The position numbers and the translations under genes are program-made. 10,470 nt of DNA, taken from positions 1 to 10,470 of the forward strand of contig CALMBE010000783.1 in assembly GCA_937860165.1 (NCBI GenBank), in the 5' to 3' direction. Origin of the DNA: an uncultured Planctomycetaceae bacterium. GTDB taxonomy: Bacteria > Planctomycetota > Planctomycetia > Pirellulales > Lacipirellulaceae. The notes beneath the pieces are model-generated. The model had not been told where the DNA came from and made no database searches. It was given only the letters and a program-made list of their open reading frames with translations. Of this stretch, positions 1 through 5,838 are shown piece by piece (within the stretch, counting starts at the first letter, position 1; every line of letters begins with the position of its first letter).

Positions 1-1
1 G

Positions 2-913
2 CTTGAGCGGCTCACCAATCCGACCTACTTGGCAGACCTGACCACGGCACGGGTTGCGATGTTCGCCAATGAGCTACGGAAGCCGTACACGATCACCAGA
101 GGAATTGGCAAGAAACAGACCAAGCGAATCGTACAACGCACAGAGGCGAGCGTGGCAAAGCACCTGCGGCACCTGAAAGCCGTAGCACGATGGGCGCACC
201 GACAAGGTTTGCTCTCAAAGCTTCCGACGTTCGATATGCCAAAGAAAGCCAGTGGGGCAACTCGCATGAAGGGGCGGCCAATCACCGGAGAAGAATTTGA
301 CCGGATGCTAGAAGTTGTCCCCAAAGTCGTAGGAGAAGTTGCGGCGGAGTCCTGGCGGTTGCTGCTACAGGGATTGTGGGCGTCAGGATTGCGGCTAGGT
401 GAGGCCCTTGCGATGCGATGGGAACGAAAGCCGGGAAGCCCTAGCGTGATTCTGAATGGCAAGAAAAGCGTTCTAGCGTTCGATGCGGATTCTCAGAAGT
501 CGGGCAAGGTTGAGCTGGTCCCTCTGGCACCGGAAGCCGTGCAACTCTTGGAACCACTGCAGCGCTCGAGCGGCTACGTGTTTGCGGTTCCCCGGGACGT
601 GCGTAAGGTTAGCAAAGTTATCACGGCCATCGGCAAGCAAGCTATGGTTGTTGTGGACCAAGAGCGGGGCAAATTCGCATCCGCACACGACTTGCGAAGA
701 TCGTTCGGTTTTCGTTGGTCACGGCGGGTAAACTACCAGCTATTGAAACAATTGATGCGACATGCGAGTATCTCGACAACGCTGACTTACTATGCCAATC
801 AGGGGGCGGAAGCGAGTGCGGCGGAGTTGTGGAGCGTTTTAGGTAACACTTTAGGTAACACCCCCACCCAGCCCGTTACTTCCCGGGCTGTCGAAACATG
901 GAATTTCAGCTAA
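2..913 (+). CDS. Tyrosine recombinase/integrase (5' end outside window)
   Basis: This is a site-specific DNA recombinase of the phage-integrase family, which cuts and rejoins DNA through a covalent tyrosine-DNA bond. The frame is open to the left edge, so the true start lies outside the window; residue numbers here count from the TTG at 29. An N-terminal SAM-like core-binding region covers about residues 1-75 and the catalytic domain about 85-260. The full catalytic set is visible: Arg122 in SGLRLGEAL, a lysine at 157 or 160, His220 and Arg223 in HDLRR, His245 in MRHASIS, and nucleophile Tyr254 nine residues further on, as in XerD. The domain looks intact. The C-terminal tail contains a GNTLGNT duplication encoded by a perfect 12-bp tandem repeat. 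The gene ends 11 bases before a tRNA-Arg gene on the same strand, and its stop codon forms part of a likely tRNA -10 box. It probably belongs to the mobile region anchored at that tRNA; which element it moves cannot be told from here. Confidence 0.9.
   Translation, partial: LERLTNPTYLADLTTARVAMFANELRKPYTITRGIGKKQTKRIVQRTEASVAKHLRHLKAVARWAHRQGLLSKLPTFDMPKKASGATRMKGRPITGEEFDRMLEVVPKVVGEVAAESWRLLLQGLWASGLRLGEALAMRWERKPGSPSVILNGKKSVLAFDADSQKSGKVELVPLAPEAVQLLEPLQRSSGYVFAVPRDVRKVSKVITAIGKQAMVVVDQERGKFASAHDLRRSFGFRWSRRVNYQLLKQLMRHASISTTLTYYANQGAEASAAELWSVLGNTLGNTPTQPVTSRAVETWNFS
838..861 (+). repeat. Perfect tandem duplication of a 12-mer near the integrase 3' end
   Basis: Two adjacent copies of tttaggtaacac occupy 838-849 and 850-861, inside the integrase coding region, and encode the LGNTLGNT tail. 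They lie about 65-85 bases from the tRNA gene. Integrases of this family often bind short direct repeats (arm sites) beside the crossover site, so these may be arm-type sites, but that role is inferred. Confidence 0.75.
869..890 (+). other. GC-rich hairpin in the integrase tail
   Basis: A 7-bp perfect stem, cagcccg (869-875) with cgggctg (884-890), has an 8-base loop. No T-run follows, so it is not a classical terminator. It sits between the tandem 12-mers and the tRNA promoter and could be structural DNA at the recombination site or an accident of coding sequence. Confidence 0.4.
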
Positions 914-916
914 AAT
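888..916 (+). promoter_or_regulatory. Candidate promoter of the tRNA-Arg gene
   Basis: TAAAAT at 911-916 matches the bacterial -10 consensus at five of six bases and ends eight bases before the first tRNA base. A weak -35 (ctgtcg, 888-893) lies 17 bases upstream. The -10 box includes the integrase stop codon, so the integrase 3' end appears to supply the tRNA promoter. No terminator is visible between the tRNA and the ATPase gene, so this promoter could also feed the cassette. The -35 match is poor. Confidence 0.4.
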
Positions 917-924
917 AACAACAC

Positions 925-998
925 GCGCCCGTAGCTCAGCTGGATAGAGCAACGGATTTCTAATCCGTCGGTCGCAGGTTCGAATCCTGCCGGGCGTA
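925..998 (+). tRNA. trnR: tRNA-Arg (anticodon UCU)
   Basis: A complete cloverleaf can be drawn by eye. The acceptor stem gcgcccg pairs with cgggcgt, with one G-U pair at the end. The D-arm is gctc...gagc. The anticodon stem acgga/tccgt encloses the loop tttctaa, giving anticodon TCT. The T-arm is gcagg/cctgc with loop ttcgaat. The discriminator base is A and the CCA end is not encoded. Length is 74 bases. Its last 31 bases are part of a 37-bp repeat that recurs at 2842-2878, which marks this gene as an integration site. The intact copy lies at the left boundary, as expected when an element restores the tRNA 3' end on insertion. Confidence 0.96.
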
Positions 999-1004
999 GT
1001 TTAT
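968..1004 (+). repeat. Left attachment site copy (tRNA 3' end core, 37 bp)
   Basis: This 37-bp stretch covers the end of the anticodon stem, the variable loop, the T-arm, the acceptor 3' strand, the discriminator and six downstream bases (gtttat). It is identical to 2842-2878; the flanking bases differ on both sides. Identical tRNA 3' ends bracketing foreign genes are the usual result of tyrosine-recombinase integration, so this is interpreted as attL. Confidence 0.92.
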
Positions 1005-1059
1005 TAATTGCAATTTGCGAAACGCACTACAGGATTCGAGAAAAAAATGCTCGGAGATC

Positions 1060-2247
1060 ATGAAATTATTTGAATCAATCACGATAAGAAACCTTCTTTC
1101 GTTTGGACCCGAGAATCCAACCTTGCCATTGGAGAATCTCAATGTCCTTATCGGTCCGAACGGTTCGGGAAAGTCAAATTTACTAGAGGCGATCGCGCTC
1201 TTAAGGAGTACTCGGTATGAAATCAACTCTCCATTAGAATTGAAGTCCGTCATCGCCAGAGGCGGAGGAATTAGAGAGTGGATTTGGAAAGGAAGACCCT
1301 TAGATACGGGCACAGTCGAAACAATACTGGATAATCCTTCGGGCCAACAGCCACTTAGGCATCTGTTAGCGTTGCGACAAGAGAATCAACAACTGCAAAT
1401 TACTGACGAAAGAATCGAAAACAGTTTGCCTAATGAAGGTGAAGAGGACACATATTTTTACTATCGCAGTCAAGGTGGGAATCCGGTTGTGAATCGTGCA
1501 GGTGGCGAAAGTAGAACAATTCAGGCTGCAAAGCACGGGCGTGAACAGACAGCCCTATCCTTTTTGAGAGATCCGATTGCTTATCCGGAACTTTCCTATT
1601 TAGCGGAAAAGTATGAGCGACTCCGCCTGTATCGAGAGTGGAACTTTGGCAATCGAAACTCGCCGTTTCGTATGCCCCAGCAGCCCGATTTGCCCAATGA
1701 GCAACTCAAGGAGGACTTTACGAATTTAGTCATGTTCTTGAATCGCATTCGCCGTTCTCCCCAAACTAAGAAAGCACTACTTTCAGCTTTCATCAATCTC
1801 TATGAAGGCCTTACGGATTTTGATGTAAGCATTGAAGGTGGCACAGTTCAGGTATTTTTCAATGAAGGTGAATTTGTGATCCCTGCAACACGATTGTCAG
1901 AAGGCAGTGTGCGATTTCTCTGCTTGCTGGCGATCCTATGTGACCCCGATCCTCCTCCATTTATTGGCATCGAAGAGCCAGAGATCGGACTTCATCCCGA
2001 TATTCTGCCGAAGGTCGCCGACCTCCTGATTGAGGCCTCGACTCGGACTCAGTTGGTCGTGACTACTCACTCAGACGTGCTTGTTGATGCTCTCTCGGAC
2101 CATCCGGGCGCTGTCGTAGTGTGCGAGAAACACGACGGCCAGACCACGATGAAGCGGCTAGACCCCCGAGAATTGGCCCCCTGGCTGGAAAAGTATCGCC
2201 TTGGCCAATTGTGGTCGAAGGGCGAGCTAGGAGGAAATCGCTGGTGA
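1060..2247 (+). CDS. AAA/ABC-type ATPase (RecF/OLD-like, AAA_21 type)
   Basis: The 395-aa product is a predicted cytoplasmic ATPase of the SMC/RecF/OLD-like branch, probably the sensor or motor of a two-gene conflict system. In order: an N-terminal strand region (LFESITIRNLLSF) typical of RecF-like proteins; Walker A GPNGSGKSN at residues 32-40; a variable middle insert at about 95-245; an ABC signature-like LSEGS at 279-283; Walker B FIGIEEPEIGLHP from 301, with the catalytic Glu pair; and a switch histidine at 337 in VVTTHSDVL. The C-terminal tail LWSKGELGGNRW is characteristic, from memory, of ATPases paired with DUF4276 proteins. ATG 1060 was chosen because GGAG lies just upstream and the protein then begins directly with the conserved strand; an in-frame TTG at 1015 would add 15 residues without a ribosome site. 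The gene overlaps the next by four bases. All ATPase motifs look intact. The exact defence family is uncertain. Confidence 0.9.
   Translation: MKLFESITIRNLLSFGPENPTLPLENLNVLIGPNGSGKSNLLEAIALLRSTRYEINSPLELKSVIARGGGIREWIWKGRPLDTGTVETILDNPSGQQPLRHLLALRQENQQLQITDERIENSLPNEGEEDTYFYYRSQGGNPVVNRAGGESRTIQAAKHGREQTALSFLRDPIAYPELSYLAEKYERLRLYREWNFGNRNSPFRMPQQPDLPNEQLKEDFTNLVMFLNRIRRSPQTKKALLSAFINLYEGLTDFDVSIEGGTVQVFFNEGEFVIPATRLSEGSVRFLCLLAILCDPDPPPFIGIEEPEIGLHPDILPKVADLLIEASTRTQLVVTTHSDVLVDALSDHPGAVVVCEKHDGQTTMKRLDPRELAPWLEKYRLGQLWSKGELGGNRW
2229..2234 (+). promoter_or_regulatory. Ribosome binding site deciding the start of the DUF4276-like gene
   Basis: A perfect AGGAGG lies inside the ATPase 3' end, nine bases before the GTG at 2244. 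It supports that GTG over the in-frame GTG at 2121, which would add 41 residues read from sequence that codes for the ATPase in another frame. Confidence 0.8.
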
Positions 2248-2840
2248 GTGTTACGATCTACATCGAAGGTGGAGGTAGTTCGAAAGAATTGCGCAGTCGT
2301 TGCCGAGAAGGATTTCGAGGACTTCTCGATAAATGCGGTTTAGCGGGACGATCCCCCAAGCTGGTGGCTTGTGGAAGTCGAAATGATGCGTTTGATGACT
2401 TCCAGACAGCATGTCGAACTAGATCGGAGGGCTTTGTTGCCCTACTTGTCGATAGCGAAGACCCATTGAGCGACATCGAGGCTACTTGGTTACACCTAAG
2501 TAATCGTGACGACTGGGAACAGCCATTAGACACTTCCGATGAGCAAGTGCTCTTTATGACCACTTGCATGGAAACCTGGATCGTCGCAGATAGGCTTTCG
2601 CTCAGGGAACATTACGGTCACGAACTTCAAGAGAATGCATTACCTGCTACAAATGAACTCGAAGGCCGCGATCGGCATCAAATTCAGGAGGCCTTAGTTC
2701 GCGCCACTCGAAACTGCTCAAACAGCTATTCCAAGGGGAAGCGATCATTTGCAGTGCTGGGGAAATTGAATCCTGGAGAATTGAAAAAGCATCTGCCGAG
2801 TTTTGTTAGAGTTTGCAGAATCTTGGAAAAGAAGTGCTGA
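2244..2840 (+). CDS. DUF4276-like protein with Toprim-like motifs, partner of the ATPase
   Basis: The 198-aa product is the likely effector of the upstream ATPase. It starts at a GTG overlapping the ATPase stop (gtga), with a strong ribosome site. The N-terminus has a strand followed by an acidic loop, IYIEGGG (Glu8), and a later strand ends in LLVDSEDP (Asp70, Glu72, Asp73). A glutamate after strand 1 and a DxD-like cluster after a later strand is the metal-binding pattern of Toprim nuclease folds, as in OLD and related effectors. METWIVAD at 109-116 and the tail LPSFVRVCRIL fit DUF4276 family members as I remember them. Nuclease activity is inferred from the motif pattern only. The stop codon ends one base before the right attachment repeat, so the gene defines the right edge of the cassette. 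A RloB-type or DUF4435-type partner is the main alternative. Confidence 0.75.
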   Translation: MSVTIYIEGGGSSKELRSRCREGFRGLLDKCGLAGRSPKLVACGSRNDAFDDFQTACRTRSEGFVALLVDSEDPLSDIEATWLHLSNRDDWEQPLDTSDEQVLFMTTCMETWIVADRLSLREHYGHELQENALPATNELEGRDRHQIQEALVRATRNCSNSYSKGKRSFAVLGKLNPGELKKHLPSFVRVCRILEKKC

Positions 2841-2841
2841 A

Positions 2842-2878
2842 TCGGTCGCAGGTTCGAATCCTGCCGGGCGTAGTTTAT
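2842..2878 (+). repeat. Right attachment site copy (37-bp tRNA-Arg 3' fragment)
   Basis: The sequence is identical to 968-1004. It holds only the T-arm and 3' acceptor strand of tRNA-Arg without the 5' half, so it is not a functional tRNA. The last bases contain the stop codon (2875-2877, minus strand) of the C39 peptidase gene. It is interpreted as attR, left when the cassette displaced the original tRNA 3' end. Confidence 0.92.
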
Positions 2879-3636
2879 CTGCCTTGAGAACCTCGATAAA
2901 TCGTGCCGCGACTGGGGACCGTGCTGAGGAACTGTTCGTTGGTTACTCCGAGGCAAATATCGCGTCCACTCACCTTGAGGGGCGACGTGGTGCGGACTTC
3001 TTCGTCGGGCTTGACAACGGCCAGTGCGAGATTTTTCTGCCACTGCTCGGCAAATTCGTTGATGCGAATCCTTAGATTCCCTCGAATTGGGTCCGCCAGG
3101 TAAACGTAGAAGTGATCGGTGCCGCGATACACCACGAAATGTTTGAATTCTTTCTCAGTAATGCCTACCACTAGCGGCGTTTTCGATTCCAGGAGCTTGC
3201 TCACCGATAACTTGGCAACCGCCGCTTGATAGCCCATCTTCACGGCGGCCTTGCGTAAATCGCTCATGGCGAGGCCGTTCTCGATGCGGTCGCGGACTTC
3301 TTCCAACGTCAGTAAATGGTCGAGTACGCCGAGGACTTGATCCTCGGTGACAGAGTCACCAAGGTGATACTTGAGAACGGTTGCGAGTGCTGCTGCACCA
3401 CAGGAATAGTCCCGCTGCTGCATGACGACGTTTCGTTCTTTTAGTTGCTGCCAACTCCAAACATAACGCGATGCAATGTGGCGATCGTCACGAACGGGGG
3501 GGGCTCCCCAGAGTGTATCCGCGCACAGCACACGGAAAGCAACAAAAATCGCCACTAATGTGAACGACATTGAAGACCAATGCAGACGGCGTGTTGCCAA
3601 GAAGCTCGTCTTCATAGGGTTTCCCCAAAGTGTCAT
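2875..3636 (-). CDS. Exported C39-type cysteine peptidase (FapD-like)
   Basis: The 253-aa product is a predicted papain-like cysteine peptidase of family C39, the fold that removes double-glycine leaders in bacteriocin exporters. It is a stand-alone protein, not fused to an ABC transporter. Residues 16-40 form a basic then hydrophobic N-terminus, so it should be exported or anchored facing the periplasm. Catalytic elements are Gln73 (oxyanion), Cys79 in YSCGAAALATVL, His166 in KHFVVYRG and Asp182 in ADPIRGN, all in family order and spacing. The ATG at 3636 overlaps the stop of the upstream barrel gene by one base (taatg), arguing for translational coupling; an internal ATG at 3615, with a G-rich stretch upstream, is an alternative start. 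Pairing with an outer-membrane barrel recalls FapD/FapF of the functional-amyloid pathway. A run of eight G on the plus strand (3496-3503) lies just after the signal region. The stop codon falls inside the attachment repeat. Confidence 0.82.
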   Translation of the reverse strand: MTLWGNPMKTSFLATRRLHWSSMSFTLVAIFVAFRVLCADTLWGAPPVRDDRHIASRYVWSWQQLKERNVVMQQRDYSCGAAALATVLKYHLGDSVTEDQVLGVLDHLLTLEEVRDRIENGLAMSDLRKAAVKMGYQAAVAKLSVSKLLESKTPLVVGITEKEFKHFVVYRGTDHFYVYLADPIRGNLRIRINEFAEQWQKNLALAVVKPDEEVRTTSPLKVSGRDICLGVTNEQFLSTVPSRGTIYRGSQGR

Positions 3637-5261
3637 TAATAAGTCCAGGTGATTCCGAAACGACCGTCGGGGGCGTCATCGGTAACACCAATCTCAGCAA
3701 ATGGCTCGATGAGTCGGCCACAGTTGGCAATCGTAGCCGCGAATCGAAGTGACATGGGCTCGGCAAACGTGCCATCGAAGTTCATGTGGTCGATGCGTGT
3801 GTCGGTGAAGTAAGAGACATTAAAGCGAGTGCTCAAGGTCACATTGGGATTCAAAGCAAAACCCACGCCTAGTTGTCCGCGGAGCTCTTCACCCGGCTGG
3901 ATGTGTTGGGCAAAGTAATCCCTGCCGAATTGATGTCGCCAACCGAGCCCATAGAAAACCACGACGGGGTCAAAGGTATCGATCCAGAGCAAGTCGGTCG
4001 AAAGGCCATAAAAGCCTTGCCCCAAGGCGGGAGCGACGGTCGTCAGCAAGGCATCGGCAAACGGGTTGCCCCCGGAGGGGAAAGTACCCGCCACGGTGAA
4101 GATGGTATCGGTGCAGCGGCCTTGTCCATCGCGGACTAAAAAGGAGATTCCGGTGGTAACATCGCCGACGCCGCCATCGTTGTCACGTTCATCGAATCCG
4201 AACGATGAAAAGTCGGTCTGAGACCACCCAAAGGGAGCCCCGATGAAAAACTGTGCTCGTCGGGTGAGCCCGAACCGGATTTCCAAGGGCATGACCAACT
4301 GGCGTTGCTTGAACTCGGCCTCGACCAAGTTGCTCATGCTGTCGACCACTGTCAGGTCGCTCTCGGCAATTTGGTAGGAAAAGCCGATGTCATATTGCAT
4401 TTCGCCTGGTTCCAACAGGACGGTACTTGCGCGGAGAAATTGAAGGCGATTCGTGGGAGGGGGTTCATCACCCAGCTTCTCGGCGCCTTCCAAGGAATTG
4501 GAGTTGGCGACATCGCTCGGACCTAGAGGGGTGCCAGGACCGAGGCTTTCAGGTAAAGGTGGGACCGGTGGTATCGCTGGATTTGAACCGGCCTGATCAG
4601 AGGCATCGGCTGGAATTGGCACGACACTCTGAGATGCCTGTTCGGGGGGATTCGCAAGTTCTTCTCCCTGCATCAGATTCACGGCATTGGGGTTTGCCTG
4701 GGCCCAACGTTGATCCGAGAAATCCCCATAAATAGGTTCCTGGGCAGGTTCCGGCAATTGTCGCAAATTCCCAGGTGCATTTTGCCAGTGGAGTGGGCCC
4801 ATCAACCCGATGTCTTGGCCAAAGCGATTCGTGCTGGGGAGAGACTGCTGGTCGGCATTCTGTGTAAAGCGTTGAACCGCGGAGTGACTGTTTGGGTTCT
4901 CCCAAAAGAAAGGTCCGATCAGATTGTACCTATCCACGGCTTTGACCGTTGACTTCGAGAGTGCTTGAGCGTTTTCGGAGTGTCGTTCCCAGCCCATGGG
5001 CCCGACAACCCCATCGGTGTTTGAATTGGGAAGTTGATCCGCAGGTCGGGGGACGACCCGGCTGCTCTCGCCCGGTGCGGGATTCTCCCAGTGCAGGGGG
5101 CCGAGCAATCCGCCGCTTGGTTCCGCGGATTGTTGTTGAGAAAATGCCGGGAATTGGAAAAACGATGCTGTGCAAACAGAGAGAACCAACAAGTAGATCC
5201 AGGAATTGCTCGTGCGCCACATTCGAGCCATCCGTTTGTTTTTCACGCTAAGGGTTTTCAT
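3636..5261 (-). CDS. Outer-membrane beta-barrel protein with repeat-bearing N-terminal extension (FapF/MetA-like)
   Basis: The 541-aa product is a predicted outer-membrane channel. Residues 1-41 hold a basic stretch and a hydrophobic signal segment ending near AFS-QQ. Residues 50-165 carry four spaced copies of a G-x-x-G-P-x-x-W-[EQ] motif: GLLGPLHWEN (51), GVVGPMGWER (84), NLIGPFFWEN (113) and GLMGPLHWQN (152). Residues 200-270 are Pro/Ser-rich and probably disordered. From about 272 to the end, alternating polar and hydrophobic strands such as MQYDIGFSYQI, TRRAQFFIGAPFGW and TLSTRFNVSYF form a barrel of the type annotated MetA-pathway of phenol degradation (PF13557). The C-terminus ends in Tyr, as expected for assembly of outer-membrane proteins. 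FapF has the same barrel type with a periplasmic N-terminal domain, and the C39 gene directly follows. The ATG at 5261 has only a weak ribosome site; ATGs at 5231 and 5222 are alternatives. The transported substrate is unknown. Confidence 0.78.
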   Translation of the reverse strand: MKTLSVKNKRMARMWRTSNSWIYLLVLSVCTASFFQFPAFSQQQSAEPSGGLLGPLHWENPAPGESSRVVPRPADQLPNSNTDGVVGPMGWERHSENAQALSKSTVKAVDRYNLIGPFFWENPNSHSAVQRFTQNADQQSLPSTNRFGQDIGLMGPLHWQNAPGNLRQLPEPAQEPIYGDFSDQRWAQANPNAVNLMQGEELANPPEQASQSVVPIPADASDQAGSNPAIPPVPPLPESLGPGTPLGPSDVANSNSLEGAEKLGDEPPPTNRLQFLRASTVLLEPGEMQYDIGFSYQIAESDLTVVDSMSNLVEAEFKQRQLVMPLEIRFGLTRRAQFFIGAPFGWSQTDFSSFGFDERDNDGGVGDVTTGISFLVRDGQGRCTDTIFTVAGTFPSGGNPFADALLTTVAPALGQGFYGLSTDLLWIDTFDPVVVFYGLGWRHQFGRDYFAQHIQPGEELRGQLGVGFALNPNVTLSTRFNVSYFTDTRIDHMNFDGTFAEPMSLRFAATIANCGRLIEPFAEIGVTDDAPDGRFGITWTY

Positions 5262-5571
5262 AGTGGCGACTCTCGACCTTCGGAAGACTACGCTTGGTAT
5301 GTCTGCGATCCATCAAGGGGTTAGCTGCGAAGTGAGCTGTTAGTTCGTTTGTTAATGGCAGGGATTCATTGGGGTTGTGATAGTTACAACGAAAGCTCGG
5401 ATTCGCCATTCATGCTAGTAGTGCTAGTTCTGTCGCTTGTGCAGGTTGGTGCAGCTTATAGCGTTGATCGGCCCCCATCGCTCGGAACTTCATCGTGACC
5501 TGCTGAGCTTCCAGAGGAATAGAATCCGAGGTCCTATTGGAACGGCTAGGTAAACTTTTACAGCACTAAAT

Positions 5572-5597
5572 CCCCGAAAACATGGTTTTCGCAGGGG
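5572..5597. other. Stem-loop in the divergent intergenic region
   Basis: A 7-bp stem, cgaaaac with gttttcg, closes a 3-base loop and is extended by ccc/ggg with a two-base bulge. No T-run follows on either strand, so a terminator is unlikely. It may be a regulatory structure in a leader RNA or a chance feature. Confidence 0.4.
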
Positions 5598-5609
5598 AAG
5601 TAACAATCA

Positions 5610-5622
5610 GTCAAAATTTGAC
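5610..5622. promoter_or_regulatory. 13-bp palindrome, possible operator
   Basis: GTCAAAATTTGAC is symmetric around a central A and overlaps a TTGACG that resembles a -35 box. The placement suits a dimeric regulator binding between two divergent transcription units, but no regulator gene is in the window. Confidence 0.3.
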
Positions 5623-5838
5623 GGTTATTCCAATAGTTCGTGCCACGATTAGATTTGTGTGAATTGACTTCTATCAGGGTCGATCATGCCATAAGAGTCG
5701 TGACGGTAGCTCCTGTAGATCGGATGCTATCAGTCACGCCGGTAATCCTACAGTTGACGGCGGTTCGAATGTCCCAAAGAGCATAGTGCCGGGCATCAGC
5801 AGCCCGATCCCTAAGTCACGATTAGCAAAGGCATAAGC

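Larger units (their letters stand above)
968..2878 (+). mobile_element. Integrase-less two-gene cassette flanked by tRNA-Arg direct repeats
   Basis: The repeat-to-repeat unit is 1874 bp (968 to 2841) and carries only an AAA ATPase gene and a DUF4276-like gene, both in the tRNA orientation. The first ATG lies 55 bases after the left core and the last stop ends one base before the right core, so almost no non-coding DNA is carried. No recombinase lies inside. The nearest is the integrase upstream of the tRNA, outside the repeats, so movement would need a recombinase in trans. Sampled cassette sequence looks more AT-rich than the downstream genes, which fits recent acquisition. Removing the unit would bring the tRNA 3' end directly next to the convergent C39 peptidase gene, a plausible original layout. 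Confidence 0.85.
5262..5838. other. Divergent intergenic region, 577 bp
   Basis: This gap separates the minus-strand barrel/C39 operon from the plus-strand cysteine-rich barrel gene, so both upstream regions should lie here. No convincing gene is seen. TTGACT (5664-5669), TTGACG (5618-5623) and TTGACG (5754-5759) resemble -35 boxes, but none has a good -10 at normal spacing. A hairpin (5572-5597) and a 13-bp palindrome (5610-5622) are the only clear structures and are listed separately. Confidence 0.6.

Noticed and set aside
25..462. 145-codon minus-strand reading frame
   Set aside because: It is antisense to the integrase, whose catalytic residues are all intact; its composition is Arg/Ser/Pro-rich as expected of a shadow frame.
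2121..2243. Longer N-terminus for the DUF4276-like protein
   Set aside because: The extra 41 residues overlap ATPase coding sequence, while a perfect ribosome site points to the GTG at 2244.
2842..2878. Second tRNA gene
   Set aside because: Only the T-arm and 3' acceptor strand are present; the D-arm and anticodon arm are missing, so it is a repeat fragment.
3873..5324. Several 70-100 codon plus-strand reading frames opposite the barrel gene
   Set aside because: They lie antisense to a gene with a signal peptide and coherent barrel composition, and have no ribosome sites or family features of their own.
5610..5790. Sigma-70 promoters at the TTGACG/TTGACT sequences
   Set aside because: No acceptable -10 box is found 16-18 bases downstream of any of them.
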